Below, piece after piece: positions 16,735 to 27,099 of a stretch of 64,000 nt of DNA. A model generated the notes under the pieces. The model searched no databases, was not told the DNA's origin, and was given only the letters and a program-made list of their open reading frames with translations. How positions within the stretch are numbered: the first letter of the stretch is position 1; each line of letters opens with the position of its first letter. The position numbers and the translations under genes were made by a program. The stretch comes from Promethearchaeota archaeon (GTDB taxonomy: Archaea > Asgardarchaeota > Lokiarchaeia > Helarchaeales > RDOG01), in the NCBI GenBank assembly GCA_011365055.1, contig RDOG01000004.1, positions 62,001 through 126,000 of the forward strand. Direction: 5' to 3'.

Positions 16735-19700
16735 ATGAAAAAAAAACTTAATAATTTTTTAATAATTTTTCTTTTTATTATTAATTTGATGATTACTATG
16801 ATATTACCATTTGTTAATTTCTCTATATATCAAAACAATTCTTACTCGTCTCAAAATAATCAAATCTCTCCAATTGATGGTTATAATCTATTTAATCTTG
16901 CGAATGATAGCCAAATCACTATTGAAGATTGGGAAGACGGAATTCATAATTTTACGTTAAATAATGATGGAGTATTGGAATTAAATCAAACAAGACATTA
17001 TATTGGAAATGAATCCTTTATTAATTATGATGCTGGATCCTACGGGAGATTTTATCCTCCTCTACCTAATTGGAGAATATATTTTAATTCTCCTGCATAT
17101 ACTGGAGTTGGAATTGTAGATGAAATTCAATCACATAAAAAAGTAATGTGTCTATGGGATTCCCAAAGTGATGGAATAGCTTTAGCGGCACATTCATGTG
17201 GTAATTCAGGATCTAATGGGTCTGCTGAATTTTTCATAATGTGGACAAATACAACTCAGAGAAGTTACATTACATTACGTCAGGGAATAAGTGGAGCCCC
17301 ATCAATCTATTGTAAAATCGAAAACCAAACACTTTTTTATAACAATGAAAGCGTTTATAATTCTTCGAATTTTTCAATCATAAAAAACATTTGGTATCAT
17401 TTTAAAATTGATTTTGATTATAATTTAATGAAATTTAATATTTCAATTGATTCCACGCAGATTATTTATTCCAGCAATATCATCAGTACAACTTCTTATT
17501 TTAATGAAATAGAATTTTTAACGGGATCTAGTGATCACACAAGCTTTTATATTGATGCTTTAGATTATTCTTGGGCAAATAATTATGAAGAAGGAAGATG
17601 GGATCCAAAAATAATTCAAGGAAATTATATAGAAAATTTTATTGAAGAGTTCTATACCATAAACAATCTAACAATAACAAATCAATCTTATGAATTTACC
17701 GATATTAATCTATATTTTAAAAACCAAACTGGAAATTGGATGGAATATGTCAATCAAGGAATCGTGAATTTAATAAACGGATCCTATAAAATTGAACTAA
17801 AAAGTTCAAATTTCTTATATTCTCCTAAAGTATACAGCATTGTATTTAATTATCCATATATTGAGGATAATTATTATTTCACAGAAAATGTTGATAATAA
17901 AATCGTATTGAATTCAACGGGGCATTTTTTTACAAATGAATCTTTTACAAGCTATTCTTCAGGGAATTTTATAACTCAATCTCATCCGAGATGGGATTTA
18001 AATTCAGCGGGGGGAGGATCCAGTATAACAATACTTTCAGAACTTGATAATCATAAAAACGTTTTGCGACTCTATGACACGTTTGAATACAATGACCATA
18101 TTGCTAGTTTAGACTTGGAAAATGTTGATAATGGAAATGTTACTTTTTTTTGGAGGACAGATAATGCACTTCTCCAGAATTATTTTACAATGTCTGATGG
18201 TTCCTTATCAGGAATACGATTAATGATTGGAAATGGGTACTTTAATTATTATAATGAAACTGGTTATGAATCATTTGAACCTGCTCTTGCTAATCAATGG
18301 TATTTTATGAAGATTGTATTTAATTTTAGCATAATGAAATATGATGTATATATTAATAACTCGAAGTTATTAAGTGGAATAAATATAACAGAAGGATCAT
18401 ATATTAATCAATTGTCCTGGTTCACCATGGTATGGAATCAATATCCGAATTGGTATTCATCATATATTGATGCAATTGATTTGTCATGGGATCCCAATTA
18501 CTTTGAAGATCGATACATGACAATTTTTAATGGAACATATACTAAAGATTTTCAACAAAATGAAAAACGAGTATATAATGCTTTTGTTGATTCGAATATT
18601 AATGAAAATACTTCTTTTACATTACAAATAAGAAATAAATCTCAGAATTGGATTAATTTTGACAATAAATCTTATTATCTTGTTGATGGGCAATGGCGGA
18701 TTGTATTAAACACTACAGATTATCTAGATACTCCCGTTATAAATTCAATATTATTCAATAATTTTTATTCTTGGGAAGGTGGAGATTTAAACAATATAAA
18801 AATTACAAATAACATATTAACGCTAAATCAAACAGGAAAACTATTTGGAAATGTTGGTACATATACAAGAAAATTTTTAAACTTTGAATTTTTTCTCTAT
18901 AACATTTCTTTAGATTATAAAATTAGTTCGGAAACGTCAATTTTATTCCAAATACGGAATTCATCAGGGAATTGGATAGAATATTCAAATGATCCCGTAT
19001 ATTTAATTGACGGAGAATGGAAATTAACACTAACCTCCAATGTTATTTTTTCTTCACCAGAAATATATTCAATTGATTTTAACGTTATTGAGAAATCAGA
19101 TTTTTCTTTTAATTCTTCTAATTGGAATGAAGGCGTTCATAATTATACTGAAAATAATAATGGCGCATTAGAATTAAATACTGGAAATCTTATTGCGAAC
19201 GAGTCTTTTAACAATGGACTAGGAAATTGGGAAATTGAAACTGAATCAGGATATGGAGATGCAGGGGCAACTATTTCAACAAATGTCGGTGGATATAAGA
19301 ACGTCTTGAGTATATATAAAGAAGGTTATTGGAGGCAAGTATGGGCAAGAAATTATTTTTCAAATAATAGAACAAATGGCACTATTTCTTTTTGGTGGAG
19401 AGAAGAACTGAATCAAGTTAGTTCAAGAAGCCATATTTTTCAACTTAACAATTCAAATAATTCTAATCAAAGATCTGCATATTTACGAGCTTGGGATGGA
19501 AATTTTCAAGCATTAAATGGATCAACATGGGAAACGATACAAAGCAACCAAAAACAAACTTGGTACTATATAAAAATTACATTTGAATGTGAAAATGGAT
19601 CTTATGATGGTTTATCTAACGATACATATAATGTATACATTGATGGAGAAAAATACGGTCCGTTTAATTTTGAACAAGATGAAAATTATACAAATTCAAT

Positions 19701-22700
19701 AGTGTTTGGTTTATATAGAGATGCAAGTGGGTGGATTACGGATTGTTGGGATGCGATTGACTATTCTTGGGAATCAGATTATTACGAAGAAAGAAATAGA
19801 TATATTTATAATGGAACCTATACAAGTCAATTTAATTCTTCAATATTCGGAGATAAATTAATTTTACACGATGTTAATATTCACTCATCTAGCAACCAAA
19901 CGACTTCAATTCTTTTTCAAGTAAGAAACAAGACAAGTGGATGGATGAACTTTCCTAGAACGAGTTATTTTGATATGAATGGATTGGAAAGTAAAGAATT
20001 ATCATTTTTAAGAAATTATTATGATGATGAGGCATTTTCAAATAAATTTAATAAAATAAAATATAATAAAATTTCTATTTTTAATGGAGAATGGAGATTA
20101 ATCTTAAATACGACTGAGAATAATCTTATATCTCCAATAGTAAATTATATAACCTTTGATTATGACATTCTTTTTAATTCTTCGAAATATAAAAATTTCA
20201 AAGGCGTGTTATTTCAAGAAAAATCAGGGATATCCCGAGAAGATGAAATCATTCATCAATTCTTTTCTTTTGAGAACGGGACTAATTTTGAAGATACTTT
20301 ACATGTTGTTGATGAATCCGGTAAAGAAGTTCTTTCTCAAGTTTGGAATATTAGCACTTTTGCTAATGACACGTTTTCGAGTGACCAGTCATGGGCTGAC
20401 CCTTATGGTTGGTCATGCCATCAACCTGGAAATACCGATGTAAGAATAAACCCAAACATCTATGGTCGCAATAATGTATTGGAATTAAAGGATCATTTAA
20501 ATGGATCGGGAAAGGATTATTTTTCTTGGGCACAAAAATCAATACCCAATCGAGAAAATGGAACGATTGAATTTTGGGCGAGAAAAAATATAGAGTGTCC
20601 TGCATTATATTTTGTTGCAATAGGGGATGGCGGGCTTTCACAATGTATCGGTCATATTCTACCAGTTACGGATGATTGGACACATTTTAGAATAACTTTT
20701 GAATGTAATTATGGAGGATATGATGGTTTAACAGAAGAAACTTATAATATTTATATTAATGGTATTTATGATGGAACTTATGGATTTACTTTAAATTCCA
20801 CATTTGAAGACACATACATTCATACGATAGAATTCCAAGGATATGGGGGCGTGTCTCATGCTCCTTTTGAATGTCAAATCGACGATATCGATTATTCTTG
20901 GTCAGAAAATTGGTTCCAGGGACGGAATAAATATCTAGCAAATGCTACAGTATCTCATTTCGCTGATGTTCCGGCAAATACTGAAAAAGTTTATCGTTAT
21001 TATTATAATGATATGAGTACTACAAATATAGTTTATGAAGATTTAATTTTCGATGAAATGAGGGTTGAGCAAATATATCAAGGATCAATTAATATTTCTA
21101 ATTCTAATGGCATATATGCTTCTTATTCCTATTCAGATTCTAGTTCTTTAGGTTTAAATTTAAGTGATGAAAAAGGAAATAATTGGATTTTAGATGGTTT
21201 TGGTAAAATACAACCTATATTTTCGACTGATTTTTATGCTAGAGTCAGAGAAAAGGGTTTTGTTTTTTGTGAAGTTTTTGGTTATGTAAATAATAACGAA
21301 TATATTTCCATAAGACAATATGATAATGGACTATTTAATATCATAGGTAAAAATGATATAGCTTATAATTGGTCAATCACATCCGTTAACGACTTTAACT
21401 TTGCAAAACGTATCATTGATAATTATTATTTCTATAATGAATCCTCTCAATGGGAAAAAATAACTGTTGGGGGAACTGAGGTTTTTAATGAAGTTAGCGA
21501 AGGGAAGATTTTTATGGAAAACGAATCGAAACGGGAATTTGTTTTCATTATTTTTAATGAATCTCAACAATTAAACATGAATCAGTCTTCATTTTCAGGT
21601 CCTTCTAACATTTCAATAGTTTTAGGTAGTGGAGACAACGGAGAACTTCAGCCCAACATAGAAAGTGATTTTTGGATAGGAATTAATCAGCATCCTAACA
21701 CAGAAGCTAATTATAAACAATTAATTATAGATGAATTATATGATTCTTTTATTAAAAACCCTCTTACGAAGGTATTAGGATTCTTACAATATCAAAAGAA
21801 TCAATCTCAACTGTTGACCTATGTAAATTATGATAATACAAACTCAACTGTTGCTTTTGATGTTTTATGGTTTGGAAATTTCGTGCATTTTAATTCATCA
21901 GCTTTTGGCATTAATCAAGATGGAATTCAGGATGAAAATGGCTATTGGAAAATGAATTTTTCAGTGAACTCAACTTTTGATCTACTTGAAGGAACTTATC
22001 AAGTGAATATTTCTACAGACTCTAACATTTATGAAATTGGAAAGAATTGGTTTATTGAAAACGTCACGGTAAAGAAAAGAAATATAGTAATATCCGTCCA
22101 TACAATAAATTCATATAGAGAGATGGGAACAACGCTTAATTTTTCTATAAATGGTACAGTTAAGGATATCTCAGTCAATAAATTAATTGAAAACCAACCA
22201 TTGGTTAATATTTCATTTCAAGGCAATTTCTATGCTAATAATTCTGAAAATTCTGGAGTCTTTAACTATCAAGACATACCTTATTTACCTTATTGTAGTG
22301 ATTTTACATTTTTAATTTTTATAAATGATTCATCTGACTTTTACCAAAATTTCACTATATTTGAACCGGCAAACCAGAGTTCTTTAAAGATCCAACAAGT
22401 GTATCAAGAACCATTGGTAATCTATCCTGGTAAAGATGTGAAAATGACTTATAACATTTTTAATGCTTTGAATGAGAATTTTAAATTCTTTAACGGATCT
22501 TTAAAGAGCTTAACGATTGAAAATCCATATTATCATTCTATTTATTATAAAGAAAACGTACTTCCAGGATATTCAGATTCAATTATTACATTAGATGATA
22601 GGGGGGGGCTTAATTTATCCATATCTAATGTATTTGCGGGAAATTATGTAATTCGTTTATTAACTTTTGAGACATATGATTATAAATCAAAAGAAGCTCT

Positions 22701-25700
22701 TTTTAATATAAAAGTAATGCCCTCAAATAAATCTAATATTATCTGTGAAAAAATTTCTCAGACTCCTTTATTACCGGATGGAAATACAAATGATCGAGTG
22801 AATTTGCTATTAAGATTCTATAATTCGTCGAATCCATCTATAACTTTAAATAATCAGCGCATTAAAATCGAAATATTTAGAAATCAAAGTTTTCTTCAAA
22901 CAATTTCAAATATTTATACTAATAATTCAGGATTTTATGGCCTTTCTTTCAATTTACAAGGAAATGGTAATTATAATATCAGAGTAACAACATTTTCAAG
23001 TTCTTCATATTTGCCATCAATAACTAATCATTCTATAAACACTCAAAGTAAAGCCATAGTTAATTCCACTTATTCTTATTTACCAAGTTCAATAATCCCT
23101 GGTAAAAATGTCAATTGTTCTTTTGAACTTTTTAATGCAACGAATCCGTTAATAAAAGTGCAAGGCGAAATCTTCAATTTATCATTGATAAATCCTCAAA
23201 ATCAAGTAATTTCCTCTTATTTAAAACAATCAAACTCCAGCGGAATGATAGATTTTTCATTTATTCCAACTCAAAATGGGACATTTCAAATTAATTTGCA
23301 AAAAACTGAATCTTACAATTATTCATCTTTTTCAAAAAATCATTCAATCTTTATAAATTCCCTACCTAATTCGACAATTGCGTACGGTGAGACCTCACTT
23401 TTTACAGGAATAACTGAATGGAAGCCATTTAACATGCCAATGATAGCGTTAATTATTAAGGTTAATTCTACTGCAAATATTAACGTTAGCATGTTAGCGA
23501 CTTTCAATAATCAAACCCTAAACATATCAGATTTTTATCCAATATTTATAAATCAATTTTTGAACATTTCCATTGACAATACTTCTGTGTTTGAATGGAT
23601 TTGCATTAAATTTACTTATAGTAATTTTATTTTGCCAAATTTTAACTTAACGTGGTCAAAATTAAGAATAGCTCATTATAATGAATCAATATTTCAATGG
23701 GAATTACTCTCAGATTGGTCCATAGATGCGGCAAATGAATATATAATTGCAAATTCGTCCCATTTATCTTATTTCGCACCCTTAGGAATTGTGGCAAATG
23801 GAACAATACCATCAGGGGGAGGTGATAAAATAGATCCAGGGGATCCCTCATATATTTTTAACAATTCCTTAAATTTTGAATTAAATACTCCAGTATTCGT
23901 ATTTAATTTTTTGAATCCTTCAATTTCATTTAACTTAAAAAATTCGCTAGGACATAATTTACAAGCATCTGAAATCAATATTTCTGCTACAATGAACGGA
24001 AGAGTAGTTGATGTTGTTTATAATCCGTCTACAGGACAATTTGAGATAAATGGAAATAACATGCTTGATTATTTTGTTATTTCTTCAACAATTATTATCT
24101 CAGTTGAATATGGGGGGGAAATTTACACGTTTAACCAATATGTCTTTAAATTCACGTCATTAATTCCTTTAATTGTAGCAGGAATCATCATCTCCATAGG
24201 ATCTGTCTTTGCAATAAGAACAAGAAGAAGAGAAAGAAGACAATCTCAGAAACAAATAGAAAAGAACATGTTAAAACTCGTAAAGCGATTTGATATTGCT
24301 GAAGATGAAACCGAAGAAAAGAAAAAAGAGGAATTAATTAAAAAGAAAAAAGAGCTTTCATCAAAAATCGTGGAACATTTAAAAAATCAGAAATTAGAAT
24401 TAGCATCTCAAGAATTAGATTTAATGATTGAATTTTGTGAAGCACAACAAGACCGCGAGGGGTATATCGCTGCAATTAGAACCAAAAAATCAATAAATAG
24501 TCAAATAAATTATATAAAACAAAGGGGACAAGTCAAAGGAAAAGTAGTCTTTTTAGGAAGATCTCTAACTAGTAAGACTTCAATATTATATCGCTACAAA
24601 AAAATCGATTTAGATGCCACGGATGAAACGGTTATTGAAGAAATTAGAATAATGAAAAGAACTTTGGGCGAAATGGATTACGAACTCATCATAGATGACA
24701 TGTTCATCACGATCATGGATACGGGGGGTCAAGACAAATATTTAGAACAAGTAAAAAGTTACGGTGACATGTTTTGGGGCGATGTTAAAGTAATTGTATG
24801 GTTCGTTGATTCTCATGATCCCGATCATCTGAATGATAGCCTAAGCAAGTTTTTGGATTTCAAAAAACAAAAACTACCAAAAAATGCAAAAATTATCATT
24901 GCTTTATCAAAATATGACGATATAAATGTTGAAACAGGGAATAAAATTCAAATTAGAAAAATAGAACCCGATAAAGTACAAGAAAAATTCGATATACCAG
25001 CAGCAGACATTGTTCGAGTTACCATATTTAATCCAAATACAGTAGAAAACCTATTTACAGCAATTAAAGATAGATTTCATGAGAAAGTTACGTTATATCC
25101 CATTGAAAAATTATCCTTCGTTAAATTCACATCAAAAGGATCAAAAGAAGTGGGATTTCCACCAGAATTACATAACGAAGAACTGGCTTCAGGGTTCTGG
25201 CAGGAACATCCTAGAGACAAATTACCAACGATATTATTGAAAAGAGATGTAATAATAAATAATAAAAAATATGTAGCTCTTTCAGTCAAAATTGGAACGC
25301 ATTTAGAAGGAGAGGGAGTTCGAGCCTTTGAACATAGACGACACGAATCCATATGTCAACATCAAATCGTGATGGTCATATATTTTGAACCAGAAAAGTT
25401 TGAAAAGTTCAAATTAGGGGAACAAATCATATCTACAAAATTACAACAAATCGGTCAAGGGATTTTAATTCTAATCGAAAAAGCTGAAGCAGAACAGTTT
25501 CCGGATTTTGAAGAATTAGATAATTCAATCACGAATCTTTTAAAAGAATCCTACGATAGTTTAACTAAAGGAAAGAAAGCAAAGGTTAAACATAAATTAA
25601 CCAAGGAAGAAAAGAAAGCATTGGAAAAAGGAGAAGCGGAAGAAATTACTCAACTCAAATACCTAGCTAAAGAATCAGAGAAAAAGAAGCAATACGGTTT

Positions 25701-25848
25701 AGCGCTTCAATTATATAACGATTATATTGCTAAAGCAGAAGAAAGCGGGCTATTAGTTGATGAAGAGAAAATAAATAAAAAAGTGGATCAATTGAAAGAA
25801 AAAATTGATGAACTTGAAAGAGAATTCGATTTGAGTCAATTATGGTAG
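16735..25848 (+). CDS. Giant single-span surface receptor with cytosolic Ras/Arf-type GTPase
   Basis: 3037 residues. An N-terminal signal peptide (residues 1-30) precedes about 2440 extracellular residues rich in Asn-X-Ser/Thr. Four concanavalin/LamG-like modules each end in an IDxIDYSW-type motif (near 272, 577, 1004 and 1381), with beta-sandwich linkers and Ig-like repeats near 1850-2250. One membrane helix lies at about 2476-2494 (PLIVAGIIISIGSVFAI), followed by a basic stop-transfer RTRRRERR. The cytosolic part has a helical linker, then a GTPase with P-loop GRSLTSKTS (2608-2616), DTGGQ (2662), SKYD (2725) and a G5-like loop. A further alpha/beta domain and a C-terminal TPR/coiled-coil-like tail close it. 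Extracellular binding could thus be coupled directly to a GTPase switch. The GTPase core is intact. The domain order is seen; the receptor role is inference. Confidence 0.85.
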   Translation: MKKKLNNFLIIFLFIINLMITMILPFVNFSIYQNNSYSSQNNQISPIDGYNLFNLANDSQITIEDWEDGIHNFTLNNDGVLELNQTRHYIGNESFINYDAGSYGRFYPPLPNWRIYFNSPAYTGVGIVDEIQSHKKVMCLWDSQSDGIALAAHSCGNSGSNGSAEFFIMWTNTTQRSYITLRQGISGAPSIYCKIENQTLFYNNESVYNSSNFSIIKNIWYHFKIDFDYNLMKFNISIDSTQIIYSSNIISTTSYFNEIEFLTGSSDHTSFYIDALDYSWANNYEEGRWDPKIIQGNYIENFIEEFYTINNLTITNQSYEFTDINLYFKNQTGNWMEYVNQGIVNLINGSYKIELKSSNFLYSPKVYSIVFNYPYIEDNYYFTENVDNKIVLNSTGHFFTNESFTSYSSGNFITQSHPRWDLNSAGGGSSITILSELDNHKNVLRLYDTFEYNDHIASLDLENVDNGNVTFFWRTDNALLQNYFTMSDGSLSGIRLMIGNGYFNYYNETGYESFEPALANQWYFMKIVFNFSIMKYDVYINNSKLLSGINITEGSYINQLSWFTMVWNQYPNWYSSYIDAIDLSWDPNYFEDRYMTIFNGTYTKDFQQNEKRVYNAFVDSNINENTSFTLQIRNKSQNWINFDNKSYYLVDGQWRIVLNTTDYLDTPVINSILFNNFYSWEGGDLNNIKITNNILTLNQTGKLFGNVGTYTRKFLNFEFFLYNISLDYKISSETSILFQIRNSSGNWIEYSNDPVYLIDGEWKLTLTSNVIFSSPEIYSIDFNVIEKSDFSFNSSNWNEGVHNYTENNNGALELNTGNLIANESFNNGLGNWEIETESGYGDAGATISTNVGGYKNVLSIYKEGYWRQVWARNYFSNNRTNGTISFWWREELNQVSSRSHIFQLNNSNNSNQRSAYLRAWDGNFQALNGSTWETIQSNQKQTWYYIKITFECENGSYDGLSNDTYNVYIDGEKYGPFNFEQDENYTNSIVFGLYRDASGWITDCWDAIDYSWESDYYEERNRYIYNGTYTSQFNSSIFGDKLILHDVNIHSSSNQTTSILFQVRNKTSGWMNFPRTSYFDMNGLESKELSFLRNYYDDEAFSNKFNKIKYNKISIFNGEWRLILNTTENNLISPIVNYITFDYDILFNSSKYKNFKGVLFQEKSGISREDEIIHQFFSFENGTNFEDTLHVVDESGKEVLSQVWNISTFANDTFSSDQSWADPYGWSCHQPGNTDVRINPNIYGRNNVLELKDHLNGSGKDYFSWAQKSIPNRENGTIEFWARKNIECPALYFVAIGDGGLSQCIGHILPVTDDWTHFRITFECNYGGYDGLTEETYNIYINGIYDGTYGFTLNSTFEDTYIHTIEFQGYGGVSHAPFECQIDDIDYSWSENWFQGRNKYLANATVSHFADVPANTEKVYRYYYNDMSTTNIVYEDLIFDEMRVEQIYQGSINISNSNGIYASYSYSDSSSLGLNLSDEKGNNWILDGFGKIQPIFSTDFYARVREKGFVFCEVFGYVNNNEYISIRQYDNGLFNIIGKNDIAYNWSITSVNDFNFAKRIIDNYYFYNESSQWEKITVGGTEVFNEVSEGKIFMENESKREFVFIIFNESQQLNMNQSSFSGPSNISIVLGSGDNGELQPNIESDFWIGINQHPNTEANYKQLIIDELYDSFIKNPLTKVLGFLQYQKNQSQLLTYVNYDNTNSTVAFDVLWFGNFVHFNSSAFGINQDGIQDENGYWKMNFSVNSTFDLLEGTYQVNISTDSNIYEIGKNWFIENVTVKKRNIVISVHTINSYREMGTTLNFSINGTVKDISVNKLIENQPLVNISFQGNFYANNSENSGVFNYQDIPYLPYCSDFTFLIFINDSSDFYQNFTIFEPANQSSLKIQQVYQEPLVIYPGKDVKMTYNIFNALNENFKFFNGSLKSLTIENPYYHSIYYKENVLPGYSDSIITLDDRGGLNLSISNVFAGNYVIRLLTFETYDYKSKEALFNIKVMPSNKSNIICEKISQTPLLPDGNTNDRVNLLLRFYNSSNPSITLNNQRIKIEIFRNQSFLQTISNIYTNNSGFYGLSFNLQGNGNYNIRVTTFSSSSYLPSITNHSINTQSKAIVNSTYSYLPSSIIPGKNVNCSFELFNATNPLIKVQGEIFNLSLINPQNQVISSYLKQSNSSGMIDFSFIPTQNGTFQINLQKTESYNYSSFSKNHSIFINSLPNSTIAYGETSLFTGITEWKPFNMPMIALIIKVNSTANINVSMLATFNNQTLNISDFYPIFINQFLNISIDNTSVFEWICIKFTYSNFILPNFNLTWSKLRIAHYNESIFQWELLSDWSIDAANEYIIANSSHLSYFAPLGIVANGTIPSGGGDKIDPGDPSYIFNNSLNFELNTPVFVFNFLNPSISFNLKNSLGHNLQASEINISATMNGRVVDVVYNPSTGQFEINGNNMLDYFVISSTIIISVEYGGEIYTFNQYVFKFTSLIPLIVAGIIISIGSVFAIRTRRRERRQSQKQIEKNMLKLVKRFDIAEDETEEKKKEELIKKKKELSSKIVEHLKNQKLELASQELDLMIEFCEAQQDREGYIAAIRTKKSINSQINYIKQRGQVKGKVVFLGRSLTSKTSILYRYKKIDLDATDETVIEEIRIMKRTLGEMDYELIIDDMFITIMDTGGQDKYLEQVKSYGDMFWGDVKVIVWFVDSHDPDHLNDSLSKFLDFKKQKLPKNAKIIIALSKYDDINVETGNKIQIRKIEPDKVQEKFDIPAADIVRVTIFNPNTVENLFTAIKDRFHEKVTLYPIEKLSFVKFTSKGSKEVGFPPELHNEELASGFWQEHPRDKLPTILLKRDVIINNKKYVALSVKIGTHLEGEGVRAFEHRRHESICQHQIVMVIYFEPEKFEKFKLGEQIISTKLQQIGQGILILIEKAEAEQFPDFEELDNSITNLLKESYDSLTKGKKAKVKHKLTKEEKKALEKGEAEEITQLKYLAKESEKKKQYGLALQLYNDYIAKAEESGLLVDEEKINKKVDQLKEKIDELEREFDLSQLW

Positions 25849-25909
25849 TAAAGATTATTTTCTATTATTTTTTATAAAGAATGATTTTCATAAAAAAAAA
25901 GGATGGAAA

Positions 25910-26200
25910 TTAGTTCAAAAACTCATCAATAAGCAAACTTGGATGGGAATATGCCAGGCATCGCCCAACACGCTTTCCAATTTCCAAGCGGATTATATCC
26001 AACACCAAAACCTTGATAGTGGGTCCTAATCCAAGGGATTTTGAAATCGCATCGAATGCGAGTTCCAACCCCTTTAGTTGTTCATCGGTTATACCGACGA
26101 AACCAAATTCAAGGTCTTCATAGACCTTGTATGGATTTGGATTAATTGGTAAGGCTCTGAGTTTTTGAATGAATTCGATAATTGGATTATTATCTTTCAT
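25910..26200 (-). CDS. Conserved-looking 96-residue protein under a structured leader
   Basis: 96 residues, amphipathic helices, no Cys cluster or membrane span. Base composition is clearly richer in G+C than its neighbours. The ribosome site GGTGAGC lies 4 bases before the ATG but is the 3' arm of a perfect 9-bp hairpin. Upstream of this is a leader whose twin precedes a small gene at 52.7 kb. That points to controlled translation and perhaps recent transfer. Function unknown. Confidence 0.65.
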   Translation of the reverse strand: MKDNNPIIEFIQKLRALPINPNPYKVYEDLEFGFVGITDEQLKGLELAFDAISKSLGLGPTIKVLVLDIIRLEIGKRVGRCLAYSHPSLLIDEFLN

Positions 26201-26311
26201 TCTTGCTCACCGAAGTCCTCGGTGAGCTTCCATCCTTTTGTCAATATCACCTCTAGGTGACTCTAAGGATAGAATCACCGAGGGTGATTTACCAAAGCTA
26301 TAGAATAGCAA
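26201..26311 (-). promoter_or_regulatory. Structured 5' leader, copy A (SD/anti-SD hairpins)
   Basis: Read on the minus strand, the leader starts TTGCTAT (26311-26305), about 26 bases after a TATA box. It has three hairpins in order: AATCACC/GGTGATT (26289-26273), TCACC/GGTGA (26260-26247), and a 9-bp stem GCTCACCGA/TCGGTGAGC (26227-26205, loop of 5). Each stem pairs a TCACC block, as at the 16S rRNA 3' end, with a GGTGA block like a ribosome site. The last GGTGA is the gene's own site. Much of the sequence recurs at 52753-52873: TTGCTAT, TAGC, AAATCACC...CGGTGATT, CCTTnGAGTCA, TGACAAA. A cis-acting translational switch is the best reading; the ligand or signal is unknown. Confidence 0.7.
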
Positions 26312-26330
26312 TAATATATCGAAAATTAAA

Positions 26331-26340
26331 CTTAAAAATC
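26331..26340 (-). promoter_or_regulatory. TATA box of leader A
   Basis: GATTTTTAAG on the minus strand. Its distance of about 26 bases from the conserved TTGCTAT block equals that seen at leader B, where TTAAAAAATC lies at 52910-52901. Confidence 0.45.
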
Positions 26341-26444
26341 TATAGCTATTATTTAACTTTTCATAGTTTGAATGATTAGATAGCAAATATCGAATTAAAA
26401 TATATTAAAAATAAGAAAGAAAAAAAAGAATTAAAATGTTCTAT

Positions 26445-26618
26445 TTAAGGTCCAATTATAATTTCTTTACAAAACGGGCAAGAAAAGATATCTTTAATTT
26501 TCGCTCTAGGATTTCTAATTTTCCCAAATTCACCGCAATTTGTACAAAAAAAATCTAATTTCTCATTTCCAAATTCATCCTGATAAATTTCATTCTCAAG
26601 AATTTTTGAGGCTTCCAT
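26445..26618 (-). CDS. Zinc-ribbon mini-protein (57 aa)
   Basis: Translated by eye from ATG 26618. It contains CTNC and CPFC separated by about 20 residues, a compact zinc ribbon, with a Glu-rich N-terminus. It is the last of three small Cys-containing genes in a row on this strand (12 bases after the preceding stop). Possible roles are nucleic-acid or protein contacts; none can be shown. Confidence 0.6.
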   Translation of the reverse strand: MEASKILENEIYQDEFGNEKLDFFCTNCGEFGKIRNPRAKIKDIFSCPFCKEIIIGP

Positions 26619-26630
26619 TTAATTAACGCC

Positions 26631-26792
26631 CTAAACAGTCAATTCGTCAAGCACCACGATTTTTTGTGGATCATAGCAAAAATTTCTTCGTTCACACGTA
26701 TAAAGACAACAAACAACGCTTGGAACACATTTAAAATCAAATTCTTTATCAATTTCTATGGGATTTATAATAATTTTATTTGAATTTGCCAT
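26631..26792 (-). CDS. Small Cys-rich protein (53 aa)
   Basis: Translated by eye from ATG 26792, with a GGTGAAT ribosome site 4-10 bases upstream. Five cysteines cluster in the middle (CVPSVVCCLYTC, then CYD), suggesting a metal site. It begins 4 bases after the stop of the upstream zinc-ribbon gene, so it is part of the same operon. No family recognised. Confidence 0.55.
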   Translation of the reverse strand: MANSNKIIINPIEIDKEFDFKCVPSVVCCLYTCERRNFCYDPQKIVVLDELTV

Positions 26793-26796
26793 AAAT

Positions 26797-27099
26797 TCAC
26801 CATTCACCGTATTTTCTAACTAAGGAATCTCTAAGGAGTTTTTCATCGGGATTAAGAGGCTTGAATCCTTTTTTACCATTTCTTTCCCAACTTTCAAGTT
26901 CCGTTTTATAATCATTCCAAATCTTATCTTCAAAATAAGCCTCATGTTCTGCCTGTGCTTCATCAGCCATTATTTCCGTGCCACAACATTCGCAATATAT
27001 ACCGCTCGAATTCCTGTAGCATTTATTTTCCGTATTTAAAGGAGCTCTGCATTTAAAACACTTAATTTTCCAATTTGGATTTGTATCATATATTTTCAA
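26797..27099 (-). CDS. Zinc-ribbon protein (100 aa)
   Basis: The first 45 residues form a zinc ribbon (CFKC near 14-17, CECC near 35-38). The rest is a charged helical tail (EAQAEHEAYFEDKIW ... LVRKYGEW). First gene of a three-gene operon of Cys-rich mini-proteins. ATG at 27099 follows AAGGAGATTTCTT, a good ribosome site. The gene cannot be linked to a pathway. Confidence 0.65.
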   Translation of the reverse strand: MKIYDTNPNWKIKCFKCRAPLNTENKCYRNSSGIYCECCGTEIMADEAQAEHEAYFEDKIWNDYKTELESWERNGKKGFKPLNPDEKLLRDSLVRKYGEW

